DNA of 64,000 nt from Sulfitobacter sp. 20_GPM-1509m (GCF_000620505.1 NZ_JIBC01000004.1:62001-126000); one strand, 5' to 3'; counted from the stretch's first letter, positions 36,558-45,755 are shown. Program-made: numbers and translations. The notes: generated by a model from the sequence alone, not told the origin.

Positions 36558-36671
36558 GGGGTCCCCTTGTTCTGCCCGATCACCCTGAAAGGTGACGCAT
36601 GTTGTTGAGATGAACATAGAGTGTCCACCACAGGCTTGCCAGTGGGGCCGCGTGGCGCTAGGGCATGCGCC

Positions 36672-37442
36672 ATGCCCCGTTATGCGTTGAAAGTCGAATA
36701 TCATGGTGCGCCATTCGTCGGATGGCAGCGGCAACCGGACCAGCCATCGGTTCAGGGTGCCATTGAGGCTGCTCTGTCGAAACTGGAGCCCCGCGCCCAC
36801 ACCATCGCTGCCGCAGGGCGCACCGACGCCGGCGTGCATGGGCTGGCGCAGGTGGCGCATTGCGACATGGACAAGGATTGGGACCCGTTTCGTCTGTCCG
36901 AGGCGATCAATTATCATCTGAAACCGGCCCCCGTGGCGATTGTAGATTGCGCCGCCGTGCCCGACGATTGGCACGCGCGGTTTTCGGCGCTTGAGCGGAA
37001 ATACCTGTTCCGCCTGCTGATGCGCCGCCCGCCCGCGACCCATCAGGACGGGCTGGTCTGGCGGGTGAACCACCAGCTGGACGTGGATGCCATGCGCGAG
37101 GGCGCTGCGCATTTGCTGGGCCTGCATGATTTCACAACCTTCCGGTCGTCGATCTGTCAGGCGGAAAGCCCGGTCAAGACGCTGGACGCGCTGGACATCG
37201 TGCGTGTCGAGACCGATTGGGGACCAGAAGCGCAGTTCACCGTGCGGGCGCGGTCGTTCCTGCACAACCAGGTGCGCAGTTTTGTCGGCACGCTGGAGCG
37301 TGTGGGCAGCGGCGGCTGGCAGCCGGACGATGTGCGGCGCGCGCTTGAGGCGCGGAACCGTGCGGCCTGTGGGCCGGTGTGTCCGCCGCAGGGGTTGTAT
37401 CTGGCGGGGGTGCAGTACCCCGAGGACCCGTTCGGGGGCTAG
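36672..37442 (+). CDS. truA: tRNA pseudouridine(38-40) synthase TruA
   Basis: Converts uridines 38–40 in the tRNA anticodon arm to pseudouridine. The ATG at 36672 gives 256 residues starting [21 protein letters not shown], which is diagnostic; catalytic Asp52 lies in [17 protein letters not shown]. Other TruA blocks, [34 protein letters not shown] and [17 protein letters not shown], are all present. A frame from 36621 adds 17 residues without support. It is divergent from ycjX and followed by a GC-rich palindrome and a repeated motif. Confidence 0.95.
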   Translation: MPRYALKVEYHGAPFVGWQRQPDQPSVQGAIEAALSKLEPRAHTIAAAGRTDAGVHGLAQVAHCDMDKDWDPFRLSEAINYHLKPAPVAIVDCAAVPDDWHARFSALERKYLFRLLMRRPPATHQDGLVWRVNHQLDVDAMREGAAHLLGLHDFTTFRSSICQAESPVKTLDALDIVRVETDWGPEAQFTVRARSFLHNQVRSFVGTLERVGSGGWQPDDVRRALEARNRAACGPVCPPQGLYLAGVQYPEDPFGG

Positions 37443-37505
37443 GATTGGGGGCGCTGCCCCCGGCGCTGGCGCGCCTCCCCCGAAGTTTGTCTGGCAAGAT
37501 GAAGG

Positions 37506-38099
37506 TCAGACCTGTGGTTTTGGCAGGTCAAGCCAAAGCGGTCCATTGCGGTAGCCGCCGCGGATCAGATGACCGCGTTTGCGGGCCTCGGGGAACTGGT
37601 CTAGCCAGTCGCGGTAGCGGTCGTTGGTGACGATAGGCGCGCCTGTCTTGCGGGCCGTTTGCAGGATCAGCGGGTCAGCGGGCGTGCCCTTGTCCACTAC
37701 TGTCACGCGGCCATCGGGCAGGTTCAGGGCCGCGGCGAAATCGTTGTCATGCCAGTATTTTCCATACAAAAGATAGCCTGCATTGGCGTCGAAGATCACC
37801 GATGGCGACAGGCCGTGGGCCATGAGCGTGGCGATGACCTCGCGCACCGGGGCAAGGTCTGGGATGTCGGTTTTCCAGTACATCACGTTCGAGCCGTCGA
37901 GAATGACGGGCGGACCGGTTCGCGGTTGCCTTGGTGGGGGGCGACGTCTTGGCGCAATCCGCGGGCGGCGCGCAATCAGGACCGCCGCGGCCACCGCCAT
38001 CGGAACGGCAACCAGCAACAGATCGGACCAGCCGGGCAGCAGCAGCGCCACAGCGACGCCGATACAGGAAATCAGAAAAAGAAAGAATGGTGCGCGCAT
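37506..38099 (-). CDS. Membrane-anchored NYN/Zc3h12a-type ribonuclease-like protein
   Basis: A 197-residue protein with two N-terminal hydrophobic segments (about 3–22 and 26–42) and a basic linker (RRPRIAPRRRPPPRQPR), followed by a PIN-like NYN domain of the Zc3h12a RNase type. The domain begins VILDGSNVMYW (first acid at about residue 68), continues with SVIFDANAGYLL, and contains the second acid-rich site in TPADPLILQTARKTGAPIVTNDRYRDW. Family members are metal-dependent RNases; the membrane anchor suggests action at the inner membrane. It is isolated on the minus strand and convergent with truA. The substrate is unknown. Confidence 0.8.
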   Translation of the reverse strand: MRAPFFLFLISCIGVAVALLLPGWSDLLLVAVPMAVAAAVLIARRPRIAPRRRPPPRQPRTGPPVILDGSNVMYWKTDIPDLAPVREVIATLMAHGLSPSVIFDANAGYLLYGKYWHDNDFAAALNLPDGRVTVVDKGTPADPLILQTARKTGAPIVTNDRYRDWLDQFPEARKRGHLIRGGYRNGPLWLDLPKPQV

Positions 38100-38145
38100 A
38101 TCGCATTCTTAGCCGCGTCACATTTTACAGCCAAGGGTTGTTTTT

Positions 38146-38502
38146 TCAGCGCGCGTCCGGGTGCCCTGCCAGCACCAGAAGGCCTCCGGCAATCGCCCAG
38201 TTCTTGACGAAGATGGTCATTTGCCACGGATCGTCCGGCAGAAAGTGGAACACGGAGGTGACCATGCAATAGGCCGCCAGCGCCAGTGCCATCAGGCTGA
38301 GGCGCGGCCCGAACCACAGCGCGATGGCCCCCGCCACATTGAACACCATGGCAGGCCAGACCAGCACGGCGGGCAGTCCCATACCGCGCAGCAGGTCCAT
38401 GGCAGGAACCGGATCGGTGATCTTTTGCAAGGCTCCGGCAGCAAAGAACGCGCCCAAAAGGGCGCGCCCTGCGCGGAACGACCAGATGCGGTGGTTTATC
38501 AC
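38146..38502 (-). CDS. DoxX family membrane protein
   Basis: A 118-residue inner-membrane protein with four hydrophobic helices, matching the DoxX/DoxD-like family: GRALLGAFFAAGALQKITDP at the start of helix 1, then LVWPAMVFNVAGAIALWFG, SLMALALAAYCMVTSVFHF, and NWAIAGGLLVLAG. Family members are membrane oxidoreductase-associated proteins of poorly defined function, some linked with thiol stress. The start overlaps the stop of msrB (ATGA), so the two are translated together. Confidence 0.85.
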   Translation of the reverse strand: MINHRIWSFRAGRALLGAFFAAGALQKITDPVPAMDLLRGMGLPAVLVWPAMVFNVAGAIALWFGPRLSLMALALAAYCMVTSVFHFLPDDPWQMTIFVKNWAIAGGLLVLAGHPDAR

Positions 38503-38975
38503 GCCGCTTTCGGCATGAACGTCAGGCTGACGCCATTCAGGCAGTGGCGTTTGCCCGTGGGTGCCGGCCCGTCATCAAAAATATGCCCCAGGTGGCTGCC
38601 GCAGCGGCGACAGTGGCATTCGGTGCGCACGTAGAACAGCAGCTTGCGGTCCTCTTTGGTTTCAATCGCACCCGGCAGGCTGTCGTAAAAGCTGGGCCAG
38701 CCGGTGCCGCTGTCGAACTTGGTCTTGGCGTCATAAACTGGCAGATCGCAGCCCTTGCAGTGAAACACGCCTGCGCGCTTTTCGTCGTTCAAAGGGCTGG
38801 AAAAGGGTTTCTCGGTGTCTTCTTCGCGCATGACCGCATATTCGGTGTCGGTCAGCATCGCCCGCCATTCGGCTTCGGTGCGGGTGATCTCGAATTTGCC
38901 ATCAGAGGCGGCGGCAAATCCCGGACGGGCAAAGGCCAGTGCGGCACCTGTGGCAAGAAAATTTCGGCGTAACAT
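38499..38975 (-). CDS. msrB: Peptide-methionine (R)-S-oxide reductase, exported
   Basis: Reduces methionine-R-sulfoxide in proteins. The 158-residue precursor has an N-terminal signal of twin-arginine-like character (MLRRNFLATGAALAFARPGFA), so it should act in the periplasm. Structural zinc ligands are Cys73 and Cys76 (CKGC) and Cys122 and Cys125 (CRRC); the catalytic Cys145 lies in RHCLNGVSL, and GTGWPSFYDSL and CGSHLGHIFDDGP are family blocks. RR-N-F-L lacks the full consensus S/T-R-R-x-F-L-K, so Tat export is likely but not certain. It follows the fasciclin gene and overlaps the DoxX gene. Confidence 0.92.
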   Translation of the reverse strand: MLRRNFLATGAALAFARPGFAAASDGKFEITRTEAEWRAMLTDTEYAVMREEDTEKPFSSPLNDEKRAGVFHCKGCDLPVYDAKTKFDSGTGWPSFYDSLPGAIETKEDRKLLFYVRTECHCRRCGSHLGHIFDDGPAPTGKRHCLNGVSLTFMPKAA

Positions 38976-38996
38976 AGGGGTGATCCTTTCAAGACT

Positions 38997-39024
38997 TAGA
39001 TAGGTTTGAACGGGATCGCGTCAA
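38997..39024 (-). promoter_or_regulatory. Candidate promoter of msrB–doxX
   Basis: On the minus strand TTGACG (39019–39024) and TATCTA (38997–39002) are separated by 16 bases, giving a start about 15 bp before the msrB ATG. The -35 box abuts the T run of the fasciclin terminator. A sigma-70-type site is the simplest reading, though the ECF factor encoded upstream might use a different site. Confidence 0.35.
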
Positions 39025-39068
39025 AAAAAGTGGGTTGGCCGCCAACATGGGGAGCCAGCGACCAACCC
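39022..39068 (-). terminator. Rho-independent terminator after the fasciclin gene
   Basis: On the minus strand GGGTTGG…CCAACCC forms a seven-base stem, with inner pairing of TCGC/GCGG type, and is followed by CACTTTTTTT. It starts about 20 bp after the fasciclin stop. Confidence 0.65.
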
Positions 39069-39087
39069 GGCCGGAACAAACTGGTAC

Positions 39088-39639
39088 TTACTTCGGCACA
39101 AGAACCGCATCGACGACGTGAATCACGCCATTCGATTGGTTCACATCCGCAATCGTTACTCTTCCGACATTCCCGTTTTCGTCATAAATATAGAGGTTCT
39201 TGCCTTTCACCTGGGCCGACAGCGCGTCGCCCGACAGGGTCTGCATGTGAAAGAAACCATCCTTGGAATTCTTCGCCTTGCTCATCAGGGTCGCCCCCGA
39301 CAGATCGCCCGCGACGACATGCGCCGTCAGAACCTTGGTCAGCATGCCTTTGTTTTCAGGCATCAACAGTGTTTCGACGGTGCCATCGGGCAGTTTCGCA
39401 AAGGCAGCATTGGTGGGGGCGAAGACCGTGAAGGGGCCTGCGCCCTGCAAGGCATCAACCAGGTCGGCAGCCTTGACCGCTGCGACCAGCGTTGTGTGGT
39501 CTGCGGAATTCACCGCGTTTTCGATGATGTTCTTGTCTTCGAACATGGGCGCGCCGCCCACATCGGGGTTGGCCGCAAAAGCAGAAGTGGCCAGCACAGT
39601 GCTCAGGGTAAGGGCAGCAAGTGTCTTGAACGGTGTCAT
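39088..39639 (-). CDS. Fasciclin (FAS1) domain secreted protein
   Basis: A 183-residue secreted protein: signal peptide MTPFKTLAALTLSTVLATSAFA, then one FAS1 domain with the two conserved boxes, FTVFAPTNAAFAKLP (H1) and IADVNQSNGVIHVVDAVLVP (H2, with the typical NG-x-IHxID-x-VL form). Bacterial FAS1 proteins are periplasmic or surface adhesion-type proteins. It lies between an ECF sigma/anti-sigma pair and msrB-doxX on one strand; similar fasciclin genes next to sigma/anti-sigma pairs are known, so control by this sigma factor is likely but not shown. Codon GC is somewhat lower in its 3' part. Confidence 0.92.
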   Translation of the reverse strand: MTPFKTLAALTLSTVLATSAFAANPDVGGAPMFEDKNIIENAVNSADHTTLVAAVKAADLVDALQGAGPFTVFAPTNAAFAKLPDGTVETLLMPENKGMLTKVLTAHVVAGDLSGATLMSKAKNSKDGFFHMQTLSGDALSAQVKGKNLYIYDENGNVGRVTIADVNQSNGVIHVVDAVLVPK

Positions 39640-39703
39640 ATCTTCATTCCTTCCTATTGTGTGCAGCGGCGTTTCCCCCCTGCTTGACCTGAGCCACGCA
39701 GAA

Positions 39704-39729
39704 ACGCCGCGTGAAGTTTCACGCGGCGT
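39704..39729 (+). terminator. Hairpin with T run on the plus strand, opposite the local genes
   Basis: A 12-base stem (ACGCCGCGTGAA with TTCACGCGGCGT) and minimal loop are followed by CAT then seven T residues on the plus strand. The neighbouring genes run on the minus strand, where the hairpin follows the anti-sigma stop by about 45 bp but is trailed only by TTTCTG. It may be bidirectional or an element in the fasciclin leader. Confidence 0.45.
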
Positions 39730-39774
39730 GCATTTTTTTCTGATTTTTTTCGAAAGGACGATTTGGCGTTGTTT

Positions 39775-40464
39775 TTAAAGCGCTTGTTCGACCGCCGCCG
39801 CCGCCAGAACAGCACCCGTTGGCGCGCCTGTGGGCGAACCGCCCGTCGGTTCATCCGACAGCGCCAGCGTCAGGCTGGCCGCCACCGCGCGCAGGTTTTC
39901 CGGCAAGGAAACCTGCCATTCGCCCTCGAGCGGCACCACGCCCAACGACACGGGTGCAGCGTCGGGCGCAATGGCCCACAGCTCGGTCACACGGCCCGCA
40001 GGGGGCGGCGATGTATCGTTGCGCACAAGGTTGAGCAAGCCGGACTCAGGTTGCAATGTCGCGGTCAGCACGAAATTGCGCTGCTCGGGCGTCAGTTGCG
40101 CGGTATAGACGGGGCCTGTGGGTTGCAGCGGTCCGGGCGTGTAGACAAACAGCGCCACGGCGACCAGCGCGGCCGCAGCCAGCCCGATCCACATCGGCGG
40201 GCGCAGCCATCGCAGCGCGCTGGCCGGTTTCCGTCCGAACACCCGCGCCATCAGCGCACGGCGCGCCGCAGCCGAAGGCTGGACCGGGTCCAGCGCATCG
40301 GCCAGCGCCGACAGGTCCCGCTGCCAGGCCACGACTTCGGCGGCAAAGCTTGCGTCCTCGCGCACACGGCGGGCTGCTGTTTCGGCCTCTTGACCCTCCA
40401 GCAGGCTCAGTGCGTATTCAGCGGCCAGAGCGCGATCGTTTTCTGTGAGCGGTGTATCAGCCAT
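39775..40464 (-). CDS. Anti-sigma factor, RskA-like, membrane-anchored
   Basis: A 229-residue single-span membrane protein that should sequester the adjacent sigma factor. The N-terminal anti-sigma domain is residues about 1–75 (LTENDRALAAEYALSLLEGQEAETAARRVREDASFAAEVVAWQRDLSAL), the membrane helix is about 91–108 (MWIGLAAAALVAVALFVY), and the periplasmic part has an RskA/anti-sigma-K-like fold with GRVTELWAIAPDAAPVSLGVVP. There is not a single cysteine, so it lacks the zinc HxxxCxxC motif and should respond to a periplasmic signal by proteolysis rather than through cytoplasmic thiols. It overlaps the sigma gene by eight bases. Confidence 0.88.
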   Translation of the reverse strand: MADTPLTENDRALAAEYALSLLEGQEAETAARRVREDASFAAEVVAWQRDLSALADALDPVQPSAAARRALMARVFGRKPASALRWLRPPMWIGLAAAALVAVALFVYTPGPLQPTGPVYTAQLTPEQRNFVLTATLQPESGLLNLVRNDTSPPPAGRVTELWAIAPDAAPVSLGVVPLEGEWQVSLPENLRAVAASLTLALSDEPTGGSPTGAPTGAVLAAAAVEQAL

Positions 40465-40999
40465 CGGACATACACTCGCGCAACGCGATCAGACCACGGC
40501 GCAACCAGGTGCGCATCGTGTTCAGCGGTTGTTTGAATTCTTCGGCCAGTTCGGCATAGCTGCGGCCATCCAGATAGGCACCGCGCACGGCGGCAGCACG
40601 TTCGGCCGGCAGTTCGTCCATACAGCCCGACAGCCGCCGCGCCGAAGATGCGGCCACGGCCATCGCTTCGGGTCCGGGTTCGGCAGACGCCAGAGCCAGC
40701 GCCGGATCATCCACATCCGAGGCGAACTTGCGTTTGCGCAGCTGGTCAATGGCCGTGTTCCGCGCAATCGTGATCAGCCAGGTCATCGGGCTGTGCCCGG
40801 TGCTCTGATAGCGTCCCGCGTGGGTCCAGATTTTTACATATGCGTCCTGCATGGCATCCTCTGCTGAGGTCTTGTTGGACAAGACACGCAGGCAGACCGC
40901 CAAAAGTTTCGCCGAGGTGGCATCAAACAGGGCTTCGAACGCCGCCCGATCACGAAGCGCGCAACGCGATATCAAATCTTCCAGGTCGGCATGATCCAT
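40457..40999 (-). CDS. ECF RNA polymerase sigma factor
   Basis: A 180-residue group 4 sigma factor. Region 2 is recognisable in LEDLISRCALRDRAAFEALFDATSAKLLAVCLRVLSNKTSAEDAMQDAYVKIWTHAG and WLITIARNTAIDQLRKRK; region 4 is LPAERAAAVRGAYLDGRSYAELAEEFKQPLNTMRTWLRRGLIALRECM. It is adjacent to and overlaps an RskA-like anti-sigma gene, the pairing of SigK/RpoE-like groups. Its promoter target is probably the local minus-strand genes (fasciclin, msrB, doxX) and its own operon. It is transcribed divergently from the MarR gene. Confidence 0.92.
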   Translation of the reverse strand: MDHADLEDLISRCALRDRAAFEALFDATSAKLLAVCLRVLSNKTSAEDAMQDAYVKIWTHAGRYQSTGHSPMTWLITIARNTAIDQLRKRKFASDVDDPALALASAEPGPEAMAVAASSARRLSGCMDELPAERAAAVRGAYLDGRSYAELAEEFKQPLNTMRTWLRRGLIALRECMSDG

Positions 41000-41198
41000 G
41001 CCCCATATGTGTCACAGCCTCTCGGGGTTTCAACAGTTAATCTTGGTATTGCGCTGAAAAGATGCGCGCTTTTCTGCAGATGGCCCCGATGCAGGCCTCA
41101 GGGTGGACCGCGACGCGGCTTAGGTGGCGTTGACAAGACAACGGATTGAGCTTCATATCTTTGCAGTTCAATTTGTCCGGGATTGGACTGTGAGTTTG

Positions 41199-41209
41199 TT
41201 GATTGTCAA
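41199..41209 (+). promoter_or_regulatory. Possible MarR autoregulatory dyad
   Basis: The perfect inverted repeat TTGA-TTG-TCAA lies 23 bp upstream of the MarR-family ATG. Short TTGN(x)CAA dyads of this kind are typical sites of MarR proteins. A TTGACA at 41130–41135, 17–18 bases ahead of a CATAT sequence, might be the promoter, so the dyad would lie downstream of the start. Confidence 0.35.
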
Positions 41210-41231
41210 AAAGTTTGGATACCGAGGCCCG

Positions 41232-41696
41232 ATGAAAGACACCGAAAAAGCCGTCGCTAAGTTTGAATTGCGTCAGTTCATCACTTACCGGATTTCGAAG
41301 CTGCAAAATGCCTTGAACGCACAGGCAGGACATGTCCTGTCCAATCTGAGCGATCTGACACTGACCGAATGGCGCATCCTGTACATCCTGCGCAGCATGT
41401 CGACCGCCACCATGAGCCAGATCGTTCAGGAAAGCCGGCTGGACAAGGCGCAGATCAGCCGGTCGATCAAGGCGCTGGTTGAAAAGGGCTATATCGCCAG
41501 CGCGCAGGATGAACATGATCAGCGCCGCCAGCTTCTCAAGGCAACGCCTGCGGGGCGCGCGATCAAGGACAAGATCCTGCCGATCATGATGCGCCGTCAG
41601 GAAGCGATGACAGAAGGTCTGAGCGATGAGGACATCGACACCTTCCTGCGCATTCTGGACCATCTCGACGAAACCGCCACGCGCCGCGAGTTTTAG
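41232..41696 (+). CDS. MarR family transcriptional regulator
   Basis: A 154-residue winged-helix regulator. From the ATG at 41232 (MKDTEKAVAKFELRQFI…), the wHTH is seen in LTLTEWRILYILRSMSTATMSQIVQESRLDKAQISRSIKALVEKGYIASAQDEHDQRRQLLKATPAG, the MarR pattern with the DxRxxxLxLT-like wing (here DQRRQLLKATP). A helical dimerisation region follows. The upstream frame from 41124 is rejected because it lacks family similarity. It is convergent with hutU (42 bp between stops) and divergent from the ECF operon; whether it regulates either is unknown, as hutC already serves the hut cluster. Confidence 0.9.
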   Translation: MKDTEKAVAKFELRQFITYRISKLQNALNAQAGHVLSNLSDLTLTEWRILYILRSMSTATMSQIVQESRLDKAQISRSIKALVEKGYIASAQDEHDQRRQLLKATPAGRAIKDKILPIMMRRQEAMTEGLSDEDIDTFLRILDHLDETATRREF

Positions 41697-41737
41697 GGTT
41701 CCGCGCAGCGGAGGGAATGCCCCCCGCTGCCTTTGGT

Positions 41738-43408
41738 TCAGCCCTTCAGGATGCCGGGCAGGTTCAGCCCGTTCTCGCGCGCGCAATCCAGAGCGATGTC
41801 GTAACCTGCGTCCGCATGGCGCATCACGCCGGTCGCCGGATCGTTCCACAACACGTTGGCAATGCGACGGTCGGCGTCTTCGGACCCGTCACAGCAGATC
41901 ACCATGCCCGAATGCTGGGAAAAGCCCATGCCGACCCCGCCGCCGTGATGCAGCGACACCCATGTCGCCCCGCTGGCCACGTTCAGCATGGCGTTCAGCA
42001 ACGGCCAGTCGCTGACCGCGTCCGACCCGTCCTTCATCGCTTCGGTTTCGCGGTTGGGGGACGCGACCGAGCCTGAATCCAGATGGTCGCGACCAATCAC
42101 GACAGGCGCCGACAGCTCGCCATTGCGCACCATTTCGTTGAACGCCAGCCCCAGCTTGTCGCGCAGGCCCAGACCCACCCAGCAGATGCGGGCGGGCAGA
42201 CCCTGAAACGCGATGCGTTCGCGGGCCATGTCCAGCCAGTTGTGCAGGTGCGGGTCGTCGATCAGTTCCTTCACCTTGGCGTCGGTCTTGTAGATATCCT
42301 CGGGATCACCCGACAGCGCCGCCCAGCGGAACGGGCCGATGCCGCGGCAGAACAGCGGGCGGATATAGGCTGGCACAAAGCCGGGGAAGGCAAAGGCGTT
42401 TTCAAGCCCCTCTTCCTGTGCCACCTGACGGATGTTGTTGCCGTAATCCAGCGTCGGCACCCCAGCGTTCCAGAAATCGACCATTGCTGCCACGTGGTTT
42501 TTCATCGACGCACGGGCGGCTTTTTCGACCGCCTTGGGGTCGCTTTCCTGCTTGGCGCGCCATTCGGCCACCGACCAGCCTTGGGGCAAATAGCCGTGCA
42601 CAGGATCGTGGGCCGAGGTCTGGTCGGTCACGATGTCGGGGTGAATGCCACGTTCCACCAATTCGGCAAAGACATCCGCCGCGTTGCCGATCAGGCCCAC
42701 GCTTTTTGCCTCGCCCGCCTTGGTCCAGGTCTCGATCATCTCAAGCGCCTGATCCAGCGTATGCGCTTTTTCGTCCACGTACCGCGTGCGCAGGCGGAAA
42801 TCGACGCGGGTTTCGTCACATTCCACGGCCAGACAGCAGGCCCCCGCCATCACGGCGGCCAGCGGCTGCGCGCCGCCCATGCCGCCCAAGCCCCCGGTGA
42901 GGATCCAGCGCCCTTTCAGGTCGCCTTCGTAATGCTGGCGGCCCGCTTCCATGAAGGTTTCATAGGTGCCCTGCACGATGCCCTGGGTGCCGATATAGAT
43001 CCACGAGCCTGCAGTCATCTGGCCGTACATCGCCAGACCCTTTTTATCCAACTCGTTGAAATGGTCCCAGTTGGCCCAATGTGGCACGAGGTTGCTGTTG
43101 GCGATCAGCACGCGCGGCGCGTCCTTGTGGGTCTGGAACACGCCCACGGGCTTGCCCGACTGCACCAGCAGCGTCTGGTTATCTTCCAGCTCTTTCAGCG
43201 CCGCCACGATGGCGTCGAAATCCTCCCACGTGCGCGCAGCCCGGCCGATGCCGCCGTAAACCACCAGCTCGTGCGGGTTCTCGGCCACGTCGGGGTGCAG
43301 GTTGTTCATCAGCATCCGCATCGGCGCTTCGGTCAACCAGCTTTTGGCGGTGATTGTCGTGCCGGTGTCGGGGAATACGTCGCGAAGGTTGTGGCGCGGG
43401 TTTGTCAT
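41738..43408 (-). CDS. hutU: Urocanate hydratase
   Basis: Second enzyme of histidine degradation, adding water to urocanate with NAD+ as electrophile to give 4-imidazolone-5-propionate. The 556-residue sequence has the NAD-binding [14 protein letters not shown] motif and strongly conserved blocks such as [23 protein letters not shown] and [47 protein letters not shown]. Its start overlaps the hutG stop as ATGA. It is the last gene of the minus-strand hutI-hutH-hutG-hutU operon. Confidence 0.97.
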   Translation of the reverse strand: MTNPRHNLRDVFPDTGTTITAKSWLTEAPMRMLMNNLHPDVAENPHELVVYGGIGRAARTWEDFDAIVAALKELEDNQTLLVQSGKPVGVFQTHKDAPRVLIANSNLVPHWANWDHFNELDKKGLAMYGQMTAGSWIYIGTQGIVQGTYETFMEAGRQHYEGDLKGRWILTGGLGGMGGAQPLAAVMAGACCLAVECDETRVDFRLRTRYVDEKAHTLDQALEMIETWTKAGEAKSVGLIGNAADVFAELVERGIHPDIVTDQTSAHDPVHGYLPQGWSVAEWRAKQESDPKAVEKAARASMKNHVAAMVDFWNAGVPTLDYGNNIRQVAQEEGLENAFAFPGFVPAYIRPLFCRGIGPFRWAALSGDPEDIYKTDAKVKELIDDPHLHNWLDMARERIAFQGLPARICWVGLGLRDKLGLAFNEMVRNGELSAPVVIGRDHLDSGSVASPNRETEAMKDGSDAVSDWPLLNAMLNVASGATWVSLHHGGGVGMGFSQHSGMVICCDGSEDADRRIANVLWNDPATGVMRHADAGYDIALDCARENGLNLPGILKG

Positions 43409-44202
43409 GATGTGCCTTTCAACTGGGGGGCCATTTCGGCCAGCGTGGTCAGGATGTCCTGCAGATGGATGCGCAAGGCGCGTGATTTGGTTTCATCATA
43501 GGTCCAGGGGGCGGCCTCGTCCGTCAGATAGGCGGACTGGGCCAACTCCATCTGGATCGCGTGGATGCCGCTCGCAGGCTGGCCGTAATTGCGGGTTGTC
43601 CAGCCGCCCTTGAACCGTCCGTTCAGGACGTGACTCTGTGTGGCCGCCGCGCAGACCGCCACGGTCGCGGCTTCGATCTGCGGGGCACAGGTGCGCCCCA
43701 TATCGGTGCCGATGTTGAAATCCGGCAGGATGCCGTCGAACAAAAAGGGGATATCGCTGCGGATCGAGTGGCAATCGTACAAGATCGCAACGCCGTGGCG
43801 CGCCTTGACCCGCTCCAGTTCCGCCTGCAAGGCCACGTGATAGGGCGTGTGATAGGCAACGCGGCGGCGTTCGATCTCGGCGGCATCGGGTTCGGTTTGC
43901 CAGATGTCGTGCCCGTCAAAGTCGGTCAGCGGCACCAGCCCCGTGGTGTTCTGCCCGGGGTACAGGCTGGCCCCGCTGGGGTCGCGGTTGGCGTCGATGA
44001 CATACCGGTGAAAGGTCGCGCGCACGGTCGTGACCCCGGCCAGCAGCCCGTCATATAGCGTGTGAATATGCCAGTCGGTGTCGGACAGCTCTTTGCCACG
44101 TGCGTTCAGCGCACTTAGAATATCGTCGGGAACGAAGGTTCCGGTGTGCGGCAGACCCAGTACAACGGGGCTGTCGCCTTGTATTATCTCTACAGGATTC
44201 AT
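43405..44202 (-). CDS. hutG: N-formylglutamate amidohydrolase (HutG)
   Basis: Last step of the HutF/HutG branch: hydrolyses N-formyl-L-glutamate to glutamate and formate. The ATG at 44202 overlaps the hutH stop and gives 265 residues ([27 protein letters not shown]). Zinc-site and family residues are visible in [48 protein letters not shown] and [14 protein letters not shown]. The pairing with HutF in this cluster, and the absence of the ureohydrolase-type (arginase-like) HutG signature, fixes the branch. The frame extending to 44409 is rejected as it lies inside hutH. Confidence 0.94.
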   Translation of the reverse strand: MNPVEIIQGDSPVVLGLPHTGTFVPDDILSALNARGKELSDTDWHIHTLYDGLLAGVTTVRATFHRYVIDANRDPSGASLYPGQNTTGLVPLTDFDGHDIWQTEPDAAEIERRRVAYHTPYHVALQAELERVKARHGVAILYDCHSIRSDIPFLFDGILPDFNIGTDMGRTCAPQIEAATVAVCAAATQSHVLNGRFKGGWTTRNYGQPASGIHAIQMELAQSAYLTDEAAPWTYDETKSRALRIHLQDILTTLAEMAPQLKGTS

Positions 44203-45755
44203 GATATCTCTCCTTGGACGAAACCGGGCAAACCGGCGGCACCGACCAATTGCCCGTCTTTGATGAAGGTTGCAGCCGCTTCCAGGCTGGGGGCCATATA
44301 GCGGTCCTCGACCACCGCCGGCACCGACTGCCGCAGGGTGGCGATGACCGCTTGCAACGTCGCACTGGTCTGCAAGGGGGCACGGAACCCTATGCCTTGC
44401 GCACCGCAAATCGCCTCGACGCCCAGGATCACGTTCAGGTTGGCGTTCATCCGCGCCAGTCGACGTGCAGCATGTGCGGCCATGCTCACGTGGTCTTCCT
44501 GGTTGGCAGAGGTCGGCGTGCTGTCGGTGGTGCAGGGATTGGCCAGATGTTTGTTCTCGCTCATCAGCGCCGCTGTGGTCACCTCGGCGATCATCAACCC
44601 CGAGTTCAGGCCCGGGTCGGGCGTCAGGAAGGGCGGCAGATCAAAGCTGAGCGTCGGGTCCACCATCAGTGCCACGCGCCGTTGCGCAATCGCACCGATT
44701 TCCGAAATGGCCACGGCAATCTGGTCGGCGGCAAAGCCCACAGGCTCGGCGTGGAAGTTCCCGCCCGACACGATCATGCCGCCGTCGGGGTGGCTGTCAT
44801 CGACCAGCACCAGCGGGTTGTCGGTGACGGCGTTCGCCTCGATTTCCAGCGTGCGCGCGGCGGCGTGCAGCAGGTCCATCGCGGCCCCCGTCACCTGTGG
44901 CTGGCAGCGGATGCAATAGGGGTCTTGGACGCGGGTGTCGCCGTCGCGGTGGCTTTCGCGGATTTCCGAACCTGCCATCAGCGCACGTTGCGCACGGGCC
45001 ACCGCGATCTGGCCCGCATGGCCACGCAGGGTGTGAATGGCGTCTTCCAGCGGTGCAGTGCTGCCCATGATCGCGTCAGTGCTGAGCGCGCAAGTGACAA
45101 CACTGGCCGACGCATTGGCCCAAGCGCCCCACAGCCCCACCAGCGCGCAGGCGGTGGAAAACTGGGTGCCGTTGATCAGCGCCAGACCTTCCTTCGGGCC
45201 CAGCGTGATCGCCTCCAGCCCGGCAGCCTTCAACGCGTCGCCCCCTGCCATGCGGGTGCCGTCAAAGACCGCCTCGCCCTCGCCGATCATCACGGCGGCC
45301 ATATGCGCCAGCGGCGCCAAATCGCCAGAGGCCCCGACCGATCCCTGATCGGGAATGACAGGCATCACACCCTTGGCCAGCATCCCCTGGATCAAAGCAA
45401 CCGTAGACCACGCCACACCCGACGCCCCGCGCCCCAGCGACAGCAGCTTCAGCACCATCATCAGCCGCGTCGTCGCCGCATCCAACGGCGTGCCGACACC
45501 GCAGCAATGGGACAGGATCAGATTGCGTTGCAGGCGCGCGGTGTCCTTGGCGGCGATCTTGACCGAGGCAAGTTTGCCAAAGCCGGTGTTCACGCCGTAA
45601 ACCGCCGCCTCGCCCGCCGCCGCCTTGGCGACCAGCGCTGCCGCCGCTTCGACGCCGGGGCGGGCGTCGGGGGTCAGCGCTGCGGCCCCCCCGTGGGTCC
45701 AGATGTGGTGCAGGGTCGACAATGTCGTCGTGCCGGGTGTCAGGATAACGGTCAC
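44199..45755 (-). CDS. hutH: Histidine ammonia-lyase
   Basis: First step of histidine use: non-oxidative deamination to urocanate. The MIO-forming Ala-Ser-Gly is at residues 142–144 in [19 protein letters not shown], and other active-site blocks are [53 protein letters not shown] and [15 protein letters not shown]. The length of 518 residues is typical. Its start overlaps the hutI stop as ATGA (45752–45755). It has the strongest family identity in the cluster. Confidence 0.97.
   Translation of the reverse strand: MTVILTPGTTTLSTLHHIWTHGGAAALTPDARPGVEAAAALVAKAAAGEAAVYGVNTGFGKLASVKIAAKDTARLQRNLILSHCCGVGTPLDAATTRLMMVLKLLSLGRGASGVAWSTVALIQGMLAKGVMPVIPDQGSVGASGDLAPLAHMAAVMIGEGEAVFDGTRMAGGDALKAAGLEAITLGPKEGLALINGTQFSTACALVGLWGAWANASASVVTCALSTDAIMGSTAPLEDAIHTLRGHAGQIAVARAQRALMAGSEIRESHRDGDTRVQDPYCIRCQPQVTGAAMDLLHAAARTLEIEANAVTDNPLVLVDDSHPDGGMIVSGGNFHAEPVGFAADQIAVAISEIGAIAQRRVALMVDPTLSFDLPPFLTPDPGLNSGLMIAEVTTAALMSENKHLANPCTTDSTPTSANQEDHVSMAAHAARRLARMNANLNVILGVEAICGAQGIGFRAPLQTSATLQAVIATLRQSVPAVVEDRYMAPSLEAAATFIKDGQLVGAAGLPGFVQGEIS

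Noticed and set aside
36558-37265. N-terminal extension of ycjX to 37265
   Set aside because: It would overlap truA on the opposite strand for most of its length, and YcjX homology starts near 36557; an ATG at 36617 remains a minor alternative.
37443-37465. GGGGGCGCTGCCCCC palindrome as a terminator of truA
   Set aside because: It has no T run on either strand; it may be part of the roseobacter-type intergenic element rather than an intrinsic terminator.
41037-41849. 270-codon minus-strand frame across the MarR gene
   Set aside because: It overlaps MarR, which has a clear winged helix, and begins inside hutU; no domain is evident in the opposite frame.
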